Virus record (IMG/VR): IMGVR_UViG_3300013010_000052
Location: 1-27,341 of that record
Strand: one strand, 5' to 3'
DNA: 27,341 bases
Source of the DNA: a virus
The notes below the pieces were generated by a model, which saw nothing but the letters and a program-made list of their open reading frames with translations, ran no database searches and was not told the DNA's origin. Position numbers and translations under genes: made by a program. Below, piece by piece: positions 9,201 to 17,652 of this stretch. Each line of letters opens with the position of its first letter. The stretch's first letter is position 1.

Positions 9201-10864
9201 CCTCCTACAAAATCTTGTCTAGGTGTTATACTAGAAGTAACTGGGTATGTTTGAATTTCATCTACAAGTGTTGGGTAAGATAAATAATCTATTTCAAAGC
9301 TAAGTCTATTAAATCTAGTTCCACCAAATCTAGACTGTATATACACAACATCATCATTATACGTGGCTGTAAAAAATCTTTCTTCAACTGATATTCCGTT
9401 ATTTATAGCTGAAGTAATGGCTATCGCAATTTCATTAGGTGTACCGGTTGGATTAAAAAATTGACCATTACTTTTACCGGGTAATGGCGACGCAGCAGCA
9501 CTGGCTGCAATCTGTCCTGTTAACCCAACTCCGTCATAAAAGGTAATTGTGGAACCATCAGTTATTTCAGAAATAATTTTAAAGTAACATGTTGACTTTC
9601 CTTTCTGATTTAAAATTTTAGCATTAGCATAAGTATCTGGATTTTTAAATCCAGCAAATTTTGATATATCAATTTTAGTATCGAATATTCTTATTTGATT
9701 ATTTCCCCATTGGGATCCTTTTTTAACAGTGTGAAAATTATTGTCTTTATCTTTTACATAAAAAATAGATTCAACCTCATTTACTCTAGTAGGGGTTGGG
9801 ATTCCTGTAACTGTAGTTGTTTTAGCAGGATCTAAATAAATAAGCACACCATTTGTGTTTGTCATTTCAAACGGGGTGTTAAGTTCTTGTGAAACTTCAT
9901 TTATAGTACTAATTTTAGGTAATTGAGTTTTCTCAGTATTTTTATAAAACCCTTCCCCTGATATATCAAACAGTCCTTCTTCTACCTCATTAACATATAA
10001 TCCAAAATATCTATTAATAGAATAATCCTCAGCATTCTCATCGGAGAATAAAAACTCCATATTAATTAAATTTGCTAATAATACATTGTTTCTTTCAAAC
10101 CCTTCAGTAAAAAAGAATTCATTATTTATAATAGTAGTATCTTGTGTAACTAAGCCGTCATATGAAAAACTACCCGACTGTGTAAACCCTCCCTTACTAT
10201 AATTAATCCCCGCCCACTGTATAGGTTCATCTTTTCTCCATGAAATATTTAGCGGTGATGTAGGGAATGATTCCTGGTTTCTATAATTTCTAATATATGA
10301 TCCTAATAAACTGTTAGACGTTAAATCAAAAGTTTTAATTGCTGTACAATTTTCTAATACATTTTTAGTAAACTCTGCTGATGTTTGTGCATTTAGATAA
10401 TTCTCGTTTTGTAAGGCTGCATTAATATTATTAACAGCCGCTGGGTTATCAATTCTAAAAATAACAAAATTATTAGGAATTTGTTCGTTTAACCATATAG
10501 GAGCCAGTATTCCTAGATCTTCAGAATATGAATTAGATGAAACCGACCTAGTACCTGCAGAATAAAACATTTCAAACTGGTTTTGGTACTGTGATAATAC
10601 AGACACATCCCGGTATTCTTGAAACACTTCATAAGCTAAATTAGATGGAAATTTTCCACCTTGAAAGAAACGCCAAACATCGCGGTCATATGTTCCTGTC
10701 CCATCTATTTTAAATGCTTTAAACGTAGAAGAAGCTAATTCAACATTAGCACTAAAAGATTCCAAGTACAAATCTTGCCCATTACTAACAAGCTTTACAT
10801 TACCTGTTAATTTAGGATTAGTTCGAACAACACTATATGATGACTTATCAAAAAGTTTTTCCAT
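6248..10864 (-). CDS. Very large structural protein, probable peripheral baseplate or tail component (1538 aa)
   Basis: The largest gene in the window. It begins MEKLFDKSSYSVVRTNPKLT followed by GNVKLVSNGQDLYLESFSAN, a pattern I loosely associate with large structural proteins of big phages, though I cannot name a family. It is rich in Asn, Tyr, Phe, Ile and Asp with scattered strand-turn-strand motifs. I see no enzyme motif, signal peptide, membrane helix or long coiled coil. Several regions look like separate globular domains: an N-terminal part (1-200) with many aromatics, a middle beta-rich part (about 980-1130) with Gly/Pro turns (PNMAPPPDFVFEDG, VHVPGGPTPTNLT), and a helical C-terminal part (about 1380-1480). 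Its place between baseplate and fibre genes matches that of the T4 gp9-gp12 region, so a baseplate-periphery or fibre-linking role is inferred. The protein is far larger than any T4 baseplate protein, so a domain-fused scaffold is possible. Confidence 0.6.
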   Translation of the reverse strand: MEKLFDKSSYSVVRTNPKLTGNVKLVSNGQDLYLESFSANVELASSTFKAFKIDGTGTYDRDVWRFFQGGKFPSNLAYEVFQEYRDVSVLSQYQNQFEMFYSAGTRSVSSNSYSEDLGILAPIWLNEQIPNNFVIFRIDNPAAVNNINAALQNENYLNAQTSAEFTKNVLENCTAIKTFDLTSNSLLGSYIRNYRNQESFPTSPLNISWRKDEPIQWAGINYSKGGFTQSGSFSYDGLVTQDTTIINNEFFFTEGFERNNVLLANLINMEFLFSDENAEDYSINRYFGLYVNEVEEGLFDISGEGFYKNTEKTQLPKISTINEVSQELNTPFEMTNTNGVLIYLDPAKTTTVTGIPTPTRVNEVESIFYVKDKDNNFHTVKKGSQWGNNQIRIFDTKIDISKFAGFKNPDTYANAKILNQKGKSTCYFKIISEITDGSTITFYDGVGLTGQIAASAAASPLPGKSNGQFFNPTGTPNEIAIAITSAINNGISVEERFFTATYNDDVVYIQSRFGGTRFNRLSFEIDYLSYPTLVDEIQTYPVTSSITPRQDFVGGNDVKGSLLKVANGDQDRFSIGNYIQSKDGFAQIQNWVPYLNDPIKNDSGNIIGYENVNDFVIITLNDNQINITRSGQVALYSDYRSSFGRFSIFPIRDFDFDFYSEMYSQLGELSYEHRQYNQTNSGGDYINISANPEIRSFYSDGGFSKLIGLLKESDPDKTFDTIIKSEYNRLEENFLKQQAVASRVIPYINKWSWLNDGKNVRNLPYSLNLSEAFGQNNFAPSKYSIGQEPQGFTHEWYYLCEFPYYFSNEAIKSSWSYVDTAPTDTIEENPFTGAVYTPGTFQKVDQDYFNDYFIIDKFTSGGNINLIDRQLRYGRFSGGDEKNFAETFLRGVRIIAKPKANPEIRPDFNAKSLKYINDGRFNEYRFSVMLIPNAPDKPETQIKFIKNDKWKTVVMMIFLTLENGCINGVGDQSIDRTTLYSYESDYEVYPAGNPNACEPIPNMAPPPDFVFEDGVVQGAISFSSTTTDIGLNSYVVQGINDINGNPPRFLRDITIGSSGNFNDIEFVVGSDTYVISGISRVISDSQFLATINNITKNGMVHVPGGPTPTNLTLSQVSYSSIGGGFNAYTTRLRDIGFATIFKNVNQGDPSIEYETIDKDGNRVLDKNGEIAQTFIIELRAQADILKSIYVGVLPDPAKPTVFNLTDVIGYDLSLQKKPRISPIGRHAGYYQPTSLPIISFRDPYLNVDFSTLPTDSAYKLKVLELCRYLNTQFNAGDVENFGQIKNLFYHKVNEEDPSTVLELSVDSAYLSLYPLINEVGITKRDFYLWSSNWEPAYFRKSIDKSLIESIIGTKAMTEKKSFFGSKYLKVPQLIELETFLHSPFEKDAIKQPSLIDGTFMTQENDTSVIFYTFIQKRLIEYLFNPIKEQFKKYIKDEFSFGDTNTLDDDVERYITQNILQLYKISNIDFYVSSTRNKAPLNYTTAQLTNSEKVSAGLSINTGVGSKKLNTNPFDVSLIYNKRNGFTESFGLSITIIKK

Positions 10865-10871
10865 TTATTTA

Positions 10872-10913
10872 ATTTTCACTTTTTTTATTTATTCACAATG
10901 AAAGGAGTGAAAA
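10872..10913 (-). promoter_or_regulatory. Inverted repeat in the 58-base gap before the 1538-residue gene
   Basis: The gap between the 1302- and 1538-residue genes holds TTTTCACT at 10872-10879 and its exact complement AGTGAAAA at 10906-10913, an 8-bp stem with a 26-base loop. The loop contains a smaller TTCA-TTG-TGAA hairpin. There is no run of U after the stem in the transcript, so it does not look like an efficient intrinsic terminator. It could be an mRNA stability or attenuation element, or chance in A/T-rich DNA. Confidence 0.25.
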
Positions 10914-10922
10914 ATCAAATGC

Positions 10923-13900
10923 CTAAGGAATAGCATCAACAGCAACCCCTGAAAAACCTCGATTAACCCCACCACCAGTTACACCACCTGTTTTAACTAC
11001 CTGGTTAACTCTCGTTGCAGTTACAGATGGGCTTAACTTAGTTAATACTTTTTCTAAATCACTTAAGCCTTTAGTTACTGTCTTGGATGGGAATACATCA
11101 ATATTAAGGTTATCCGATCTATACTTAGCAAATACTTCAATGTCATATTGATAAACATCTTGATTATTAGGATAAATATCAAATCCTATTTTTTTAGAAT
11201 AAGTAACATTGACAGTAGCACCAGTATTATTACCTGCAACATTTCCTAATCCTCCACTACTACCAGAACCGGTTCCAAAATAGTCAGTCATTCTATACTG
11301 AAATACCACAGGTATATTAACAGCATTTTGCTGTCCAAATTGTATAATAGCCGAAGACTGTATAGAATCCCCGTTTATTTGTAAACCCTGATGATCATCA
11401 CTAGACATAAATAAATATGATCCACATGATTTTTCACCTAAAGTATATTGATCAAATGCGTCAAATGAAGTTTTTACATTTCTCTCATAACCCTTTCCAT
11501 CGTTTACTAAGTTAGGATCTGAAGGATTACCTAGTGCCCCGATTGCTGTAATAGAAGGGCTTGCTGATAGTACTTGTCCAGACAGCCATGTCTGCCCAGC
11601 TAAAGCTGAAGCTGTAGACATAGCTGCTAAATCTAAAACATCTTCGTTTAAATAAATCGCTTGTTGCTTGCCATAAGCTTCATCAGATTGTAAAGGGATA
11701 AACTTAGAATGCCTAAAAACTATATTTGCAGTACCGTTTCCACCTGATGTACAATTTGCTTGAAAAATTGTTGGCAGCCCTGAACCTACTGCCCCTAATG
11801 TAACAGAATCCCCAGTTAAATTTATGTAAGCTTGTCTGTAGGTATCAAAATTTTGTATATATGGATGAGTTATTTGAACCTCTATAGTATCACTAGAATT
11901 TAAATTATCATATTGAACATCGGTAGTAGGTAACCCATCATTTGGATCAAAACCACCACCCCAAATAAACTGACCTGCAGTAGCCACATTAATATACGAA
12001 GTTCTCCCATAAAAGTTTTCAGCAGTATCCAAATTAAATGTATAATCACCATCAATGTTTTTATAACTATAAAAATCCTCTTCGGATGAAACATCGCTAA
12101 ATCTGCTACTTATAAATTGATTTTTATTCTGTGTAGATTGAAACGGTGAAATAGATGTTGTTTGCCCATATCTCCATGAACCATTAATAGTAGGGTTTGT
12201 TAAAAGTATAGGGGTTAAATCATATTTTCTAATTGTATTATAATCAGAATCATCAGTCTTATATGTAGCAATTCCATTACTTTGGTTACTAGCGCTGTTG
12301 TCCAACCATGAATATGTTGCAGGTAAAATTACAGATCCACCAGTAACTTCACTTACTGAGTAATTAGGATTTTCTGATTGTTTAACCATTCGCTGACGGT
12401 TACCTGCTATTCTTGAAACTAACCTTAAGCCGGTTTGTTCTCGGTTTGCTAAATTAATAAAAAATGTTTTGGATATAACAGCTCCACGAGGATCGTCTAA
12501 GTTGGATACCTCCTGTGAATAGAAACCTGCAAAAACTTTAGTTACTGCATTCCTATTAAGATTTGTAACATTACCTTGATCATCAATTAAAGTTACAACT
12601 AATTCACCTTGTGCATTTCTTAATATTTCAGAGAACTCATCTAACCTAGCTTGCATTTCATTTAATTTACTAAATAAATCAATAGGTGTTTGGTTTTCAG
12701 ATAAAAATCCTGATGCAATTACTGGTGATGAATGTGCAAAATAAGTTTCGTTTGCTACAAATGAACTACTTAAGTGTTCTTGTATTCCTAATTCATCAAG
12801 ATCTTGTTCTAGTGAAACTTTTGCTAAATCCTGTTGGTTTTGATTAACTATAGCTTCTACTGCATTATCGGAACTAAGATCAGCAGGAAATGCTATTATA
12901 GTTGCAATTGACCAATCGCTTTCTATCGGATTCGATGGCCATCCTGCTTCACTGATAGATTTTACTTGTACTTCTACCTGTTCGCCCTTTCTTATAGGTA
13001 TATCTAATTGATTAATATTAACTGAATCTGCGTTATCAGCATCAATATCTACCCACTGATATACACCAGTTATCGGATCCTTTAATCTAGGTCTTAGTGT
13101 ACTTTCTATAATATTATAATTAGAAAACGCACCTTGGCTTTTACCAGAACCATCAGTAAATGTAAACTGATCAACTGGATTAGCTGCACCGTCATTAGAT
13201 AAATATCGGTATCTTATTTTAAATTTAACTATAGATTGTAAACCAGTTGATGGGGTTGACTTTTCCTCAGGCATTGCCCAAAAACCTCTAGCTCTATATT
13301 TAGGTGAAATACTAGAAACTGAATTATCTTTAGCTTTAGCATTTATTTCTTTTACTACAGATGAATATAACTCTGCCTGTGATGATCTCTCTGTAATTAA
13401 TCCTTGTAGAGCATTTATATCTGCGTCTCGTTCAACCTCAGTTGAATAATTAGTTGTTTGTATTTTAGCTCTGCTTTGTGAAATTGAACCATCTAATTCC
13501 TTCAGCGTAGATTCTATAGTGTTCTTTTGATTATTTAAATCACTAAGTTCTATTATTGCAGGTGAATCGCTAACTTGCGCGTTAATAAGCTTGACTGCAA
13601 AATCTTCTGCATTAACAGTAGGAGCATTAGGCTTAATACCTTCTCTCGTTGTTGGAATTTTATCATCAGCAAAAGAAAGTAACATTGATCCAAAATCAAT
13701 TGCGCTCTGCTGATAATATTCTGCTAATGTTTGTTCAGCACCACCTGCATTTAACGTAGTTAAAGTATTTGTGTAAAAGGCACTACCTGGTGACCAATTA
13801 ACAGAAGGGATTTTAGAATCTGGATCAATAGGCTTAACAAAAGTTACACACCTTTCGTTAAATCCTACAGTAACATCAACTTGTACATTATCTTCTAATG

Positions 13901-14831
13901 AAGATGCTATCTTTAAAACATCAGCACCAATTCGTATTGGTTCCCCACCTTCAACTAATTGTAATATGACTGTATTAATACTAGAATCTACTTTAGTAAC
14001 CCTATATCTTGTATTAATAGGATTGCTAATAACCTCTAAACTATCACCAACAGATAGCTGAACTGTATCATCAAAATCAGCCTCTGAGTCAGTGTAAAAT
14101 ATCTTATTTAGTTTATATTGTTTTCTTTGTGAAGTGACGCTAGCACCGTTTATTTCCTCAGTAACAGTAGCATCTGATATTCTTAATACGCTAAAATTAC
14201 CAGTATATCTTTTTACTCTCGGGGGTAAATCAACAACAGCCTCATCCAAAACATATGAAATATTTCTTTCAACTATTTCTTTTAAAAAGTCATTATAATT
14301 AATATCAGCTCTACCTTCAAAGCTATCATTAAAATAATTAACTTTAGTCTGAGTATTTGTATTTAAAATATATCTTTGGATAATAGCCCTCTCTGTGTCA
14401 ATAGGAACTTGGCCAGTTAAATCAAATGATACATAAAGAAGTGGATTAATTAACTCTTCAAAAAACCAGTTAGGTTTAATGTTAAAATTTTCAATAGAAT
14501 TTATGGAATTTAAATCCTGTGCCTCTGTTGGTAATTTTGCTAATACTAATTTTCTAAATGTACCATCAGCTAATCTAATTGAACTATTGCTACCATTTAC
14601 ATTCGTGATTGTATCAATATTAGATTGTAATCTATCAACCGAGTTTTTAAGAAAACCAAAACTTGGTATAGTTACTCTAGAGTTAGTGCCATTATTATTT
14701 TGTATATTAATAGTTACAGACTCATTACTAGAGGTAATGGCTTGGTTAACCTTCTCAAAACTTTCTAATGAATTATTAAAAAGCCTAAGAAGCTCCGGCA
14801 GCATTGTCGATATTGAATTGTTTTCAGCCAT
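10923..14831 (-). CDS. Large structural protein with FN3-like region, baseplate or tail tip candidate (1302 aa)
   Basis: Domains visible in order: a helical, Ser/Asn-rich N-terminus (1-115; MAENNSISTMLPELLRLFNN); a mixed domain (about 116-330) with strands around residues 205-320; a coiled-coil stretch at about 430-500 (LNNQKNTIESTLKELDGSIS and following); then residues 510-650, which read like a fibronectin type III module (KFKIRYRYLS ... VEVQVKSISEAGWPSNPIES). FN3 modules of this kind occur in phage tail-tip and host-specificity proteins. The remaining half is beta-rich, with Tyr/Asn/Gly turns and a Gly/Ser linker near the C-terminus (YFGTGSGSSGGLGN), ending in a Gly-rich tail. No catalytic motif is visible. 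It lies between the 709- and 1538-residue structural genes with 24- and 58-base gaps. A tail-distal virion role is well supported by context, but the exact identity is unknown. Confidence 0.6.
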   Translation of the reverse strand: MAENNSISTMLPELLRLFNNSLESFEKVNQAITSSNESVTINIQNNNGTNSRVTIPSFGFLKNSVDRLQSNIDTITNVNGSNSSIRLADGTFRKLVLAKLPTEAQDLNSINSIENFNIKPNWFFEELINPLLYVSFDLTGQVPIDTERAIIQRYILNTNTQTKVNYFNDSFEGRADINYNDFLKEIVERNISYVLDEAVVDLPPRVKRYTGNFSVLRISDATVTEEINGASVTSQRKQYKLNKIFYTDSEADFDDTVQLSVGDSLEVISNPINTRYRVTKVDSSINTVILQLVEGGEPIRIGADVLKIASSLEDNVQVDVTVGFNERCVTFVKPIDPDSKIPSVNWSPGSAFYTNTLTTLNAGGAEQTLAEYYQQSAIDFGSMLLSFADDKIPTTREGIKPNAPTVNAEDFAVKLINAQVSDSPAIIELSDLNNQKNTIESTLKELDGSISQSRAKIQTTNYSTEVERDADINALQGLITERSSQAELYSSVVKEINAKAKDNSVSSISPKYRARGFWAMPEEKSTPSTGLQSIVKFKIRYRYLSNDGAANPVDQFTFTDGSGKSQGAFSNYNIIESTLRPRLKDPITGVYQWVDIDADNADSVNINQLDIPIRKGEQVEVQVKSISEAGWPSNPIESDWSIATIIAFPADLSSDNAVEAIVNQNQQDLAKVSLEQDLDELGIQEHLSSSFVANETYFAHSSPVIASGFLSENQTPIDLFSKLNEMQARLDEFSEILRNAQGELVVTLIDDQGNVTNLNRNAVTKVFAGFYSQEVSNLDDPRGAVISKTFFINLANREQTGLRLVSRIAGNRQRMVKQSENPNYSVSEVTGGSVILPATYSWLDNSASNQSNGIATYKTDDSDYNTIRKYDLTPILLTNPTINGSWRYGQTTSISPFQSTQNKNQFISSRFSDVSSEEDFYSYKNIDGDYTFNLDTAENFYGRTSYINVATAGQFIWGGGFDPNDGLPTTDVQYDNLNSSDTIEVQITHPYIQNFDTYRQAYINLTGDSVTLGAVGSGLPTIFQANCTSGGNGTANIVFRHSKFIPLQSDEAYGKQQAIYLNEDVLDLAAMSTASALAGQTWLSGQVLSASPSITAIGALGNPSDPNLVNDGKGYERNVKTSFDAFDQYTLGEKSCGSYLFMSSDDHQGLQINGDSIQSSAIIQFGQQNAVNIPVVFQYRMTDYFGTGSGSSGGLGNVAGNNTGATVNVTYSKKIGFDIYPNNQDVYQYDIEVFAKYRSDNLNIDVFPSKTVTKGLSDLEKVLTKLSPSVTATRVNQVVKTGGVTGGGVNRGFSGVAVDAIP

Positions 14832-14855
14832 TTATTTTTTGCTTTCTTTTATTAT

Positions 14856-16985
14856 TTATTTAATTATATCATATACGAAATTTAAGACACCTTGCTCTGT
14901 GCATATAAATTCAATAATTGGTCTATCTGAAACATCAGCATTAGGAATAACTCCCATAGACATCCCATAAGAACCATTATTAAGTCTACTTGGAGAATCT
15001 GTCCACACTCTGATATTCCTTGAGCCTATGTTTAAATTATTGTTAAATGCTAGCCTCACGATCTGCCCAGTTTTCCATTGTATGTTGGTATCATCAATAT
15101 AAATATTTAAGTCCCCACCAGCCTCATTAACTGTATCTAATCTTAACATATTAGTATAAGTTCTTAATTCAGTAAACACTTCTGGTCTTGCTTGATTTAA
15201 ATTTAGTTTATTACTATTAGTTATTTGAACCTCATCTTTATCAAAAGGCACCATAAAATTATATTCTTGCGCAGCTAAAGAAATAGTAATTAGATTAGGC
15301 GTGTTAGTATCTATAGTAATCCCAGTACCTTGCCTAACTACATCAGTGTTATATTGCAATGTAATAGGTACGTTGCCGTTTGCTAATCCTTGTATCTCGT
15401 CTGAGTTTTTAGCAATAAGATCTAATAAAACTGTACCATTTGCAAAAGCCAGGTTAGCATTGTCTAATTGATTTTGTACACTTGTGATTTGTGCTTGTAA
15501 TGAAGTTACATCGGCTACATTAGTAATTTGATTTTCTAACCCTTGAACCTTTTGATCTAATTCAGAAATTTCTAATTGTTGAGATTGGAATATTTTAGCC
15601 GATTCTTGTAATTGTGCAGTTGCTTCACTGAAGAGCTGCATTGAAAATGTATTATAGTCATTGACAATTGTGTCAATCCCAGCTGTTCCTGGTGAAGCAT
15701 CAAATCGTAAATTAATTTTAAATCCATAACTGTTACCGTTTTGCCCTGTTACTTTATTAGGTTTATATTTAGGGTATCTTTGAATATAACCACCATCTGT
15801 CGTTGGTGTAACATTGTCTACTAATAAAATACCATATAAATTAGTAACAGTATTTGCGGTATTACTAGTATCAACTAAATCATAATAAACTAAAACTGCA
15901 TTAAATTCAAAAGTACTAGATAAATCGGTTCCATTAAATTGAGATATAGTAGAAATCGTTGGGTCAGTTACAATTTGTTCATAATCATTAGGAGTAAAGT
16001 CAACTGAAATTCCATCTAACTCTGATCTAATATACGCAGATCCAGTATAACCCACAGGAGAACCATAATCAGCTGGATATTTTTTTATAAAAACATTTGT
16101 AGGATTAGTAAAAGTAGTAGGTTCAGTAAAATAAGAATCTAAATTTACTGGAGGCGTAGGTTCATTCATCCAATTTGCATTAGGATCTGTATAACCAGCA
16201 GGACCACCACCTGATAAAGCATTATCATAGTCATAAAATGCTTTAATATCCAAACCTTGTGGATGTACTGTTGCTGCATTTCTTCCAAGAATAAACTCAG
16301 CGTTTGGTCCTTTACCTGATATTATCAAGCTAGGTTGATAATTTGCATCCGATATAGAATCAAATAGAATAGTTGGTGTTCCTCCTACTTCAGTTGGTAC
16401 ATTAATATAAAGTTCTGTATAAGCTTCACCTGCTTTATCTACATTATTTACAATATCAATATCACCTACATATTTTACTACTCTGTTATATTGCTGTGTT
16501 GCTGTATTTATAGAATCTTCTTCTACAAAAAGCGGCTTAGCAACCCCTGGGTTTTTTTCTAAATTAGTAGCAGCACGGAACCTCATGGCTCCAGTCTCTT
16601 TCATCCATTTAAAAAATACCCTTTCAGCAACAGACCTCTGTAAAGTATTATCATATGAGGTATCACTAATAATCATCTCCTCTAAGTTCAGCGCGTAATT
16701 CTGAAGACTCTCGGTTAAATTAACATTAGGATCGCCTTTTAAACCTCCACTTGCAATCATACCATCAATAGTATCAAACTGCATATAATTAGCTTCGGTA
16801 AGAGAACCTGTTATATTTGGATCTAATTTATCAAAGTCCGGTATATTTAAAAGCACAAACTTAGAAAAGACTAACTTAAGCTCGTCATTGTTAAGTGTCT
16901 TTGATAGATCTCTTGCTGAGGAAGAGAAGGTATAAAATGTACCTCCATCTGCCTGCGGTGTTTTAATTAAAGGCGTAGTTGCCAT
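14856..16985 (-). CDS. Virion structural protein with internal coiled coil (709 aa)
   Basis: The N-terminus (TPQADGGTFYTFSSSARDLS, then LVFSKFVLLNIPDFD at 38-52) resembles, from memory, a conserved opening of structural proteins in marine T4-like phages; I cannot verify this here. Residues about 105-180 are mixed (FFKWMKETGAMRFRAA). Residues 200-445 are beta-rich with Pro/Gly/Asn turns. Residues about 455-512 form a clear coiled coil (LQESAKIFQSQQLEISELDQ and on), a likely trimerisation stalk. The C-terminal 190 residues form a compact beta domain ending in IEFICTEQGVLNFVYDIIK, typical of a fibre tip or head. The coiled coil plus small C-terminal beta domain also recalls fibritin-like organisation, but the large N-terminal half argues against a simple whisker. 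Leader AATAAAAAGAAAAAAGATAC, no Shine-Dalgarno. Confidence 0.65.
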   Translation of the reverse strand: MATTPLIKTPQADGGTFYTFSSSARDLSKTLNNDELKLVFSKFVLLNIPDFDKLDPNITGSLTEANYMQFDTIDGMIASGGLKGDPNVNLTESLQNYALNLEEMIISDTSYDNTLQRSVAERVFFKWMKETGAMRFRAATNLEKNPGVAKPLFVEEDSINTATQQYNRVVKYVGDIDIVNNVDKAGEAYTELYINVPTEVGGTPTILFDSISDANYQPSLIISGKGPNAEFILGRNAATVHPQGLDIKAFYDYDNALSGGGPAGYTDPNANWMNEPTPPVNLDSYFTEPTTFTNPTNVFIKKYPADYGSPVGYTGSAYIRSELDGISVDFTPNDYEQIVTDPTISTISQFNGTDLSSTFEFNAVLVYYDLVDTSNTANTVTNLYGILLVDNVTPTTDGGYIQRYPKYKPNKVTGQNGNSYGFKINLRFDASPGTAGIDTIVNDYNTFSMQLFSEATAQLQESAKIFQSQQLEISELDQKVQGLENQITNVADVTSLQAQITSVQNQLDNANLAFANGTVLLDLIAKNSDEIQGLANGNVPITLQYNTDVVRQGTGITIDTNTPNLITISLAAQEYNFMVPFDKDEVQITNSNKLNLNQARPEVFTELRTYTNMLRLDTVNEAGGDLNIYIDDTNIQWKTGQIVRLAFNNNLNIGSRNIRVWTDSPSRLNNGSYGMSMGVIPNADVSDRPIIEFICTEQGVLNFVYDIIK

Positions 16986-17003
16986 GTATCTTTTTTCTTT
17001 TTA

Positions 17004-17645
17004 TTAAACTATTGAATATCCAGTTCCACCTACTAAGAACCAAATCCCATTTCCTGTACCATCATCAGCACATAATAAATGAGCAGTATCACCTTGTGCA
17101 TTTAACTCAATATTAGTACCACCTGGTAATACTAATGGAGTTACTGCTCCGGATATACTAACTACACCTGTTTGTGCATCAGAATATACAAAAAATATTT
17201 CTTGACCGATTGCACCATCATTTAATAATATTGATACTGGAGTTGCTACATCAGTATTAAATACCCTCTCTATTGTATAAGGTGGTATTGCAGTACTAGT
17301 ACCTACTGGTATTGGTGAACCTGCTGCAAATGTATCATCTAAAGGTTGTGGGTCTTGATCATTTCTAAACAAGCCACCACCATTAAGATTTAAATTACCT
17401 GTCATATTGACGTTTGTCAAAACATCAAATGTAGATGCATTAATATCTAATAGGATAGTACTTAATCCTACTCTTAATGCTTCGGTTTTTACATCGTTTA
17501 GGTTGGTGATAGTTCCTGCGGTTGGATTAAAGTAAACCTCCATCGCATTAATTTCACTGGTCAAAATATTGAAGTTATCATTCAATACTAATCTGGATCC
17601 TGATAAAGAATCTGTTCCAAGAATTTCTGTTACGCTAATTGCCAT
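17004..17645 (-). CDS. Small tail fibre-like structural protein sharing the docking module of the collagen fibre (213 aa)
   Basis: The first 28 residues (MAISVTEILGTDSLSGSRLV then LNDNFNIL) align without gaps to the N-terminus of the 879-residue fibre: 10 of 28 are identical (M1, A2, I3, L9, D12, S15, N22, N24, F25, L28) and many others are conservative. After a short helical and loop region, residues 60-95 are Asn/Leu/Thr-rich. The C-terminal half (about 125-213) is a beta-rich domain (QEIFFVYSDAQTGVVSISGA, then a Gly/Asn-rich edge and LLCADDGTGNGIWFLVGG), the sort of small domain seen at fibre tips. It lies 7 bases after the gp7/I-like gene and just before the 709-residue gene. A short adaptor or fibre on the baseplate is the likely role. 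The shared module suggests that it and the long fibre dock on the same partner. Confidence 0.65.
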   Translation of the reverse strand: MAISVTEILGTDSLSGSRLVLNDNFNILTSEINAMEVYFNPTAGTITNLNDVKTEALRVGLSTILLDINASTFDVLTNVNMTGNLNLNGGGLFRNDQDPQPLDDTFAAGSPIPVGTSTAIPPYTIERVFNTDVATPVSILLNDGAIGQEIFFVYSDAQTGVVSISGAVTPLVLPGGTNIELNAQGDTAHLLCADDGTGNGIWFLVGGTGYSIV

Positions 17646-17652
17646 TTCTTTT

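Noticed and set aside
11900-12094. A 64-codon minus-strand frame inside the 1302-residue gene
   Set aside because: Fully nested in another frame of a long, consistent gene, with no leader of the kind seen at real starts.
14479-14970. A 163-codon plus-strand open frame
   Set aside because: It lies antisense across the start of the 1302-residue gene and the end of the 709-residue gene, has a composition of Leu/Ile/Ser-rich antisense translation, and no A-rich leader. It is a shadow of the real genes.
14856-16985. Naming the 709-residue protein fibritin (wac)
   Set aside because: The coiled coil and small C-terminal domain fit, but over 440 residues of non-fibrous N-terminal sequence do not, and there is no evidence for neck attachment.
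3598-17645. A diversity-generating retroelement acting on the fibre genes
   Set aside because: No reverse transcriptase gene, template repeat or matching variable repeat is visible in the window.
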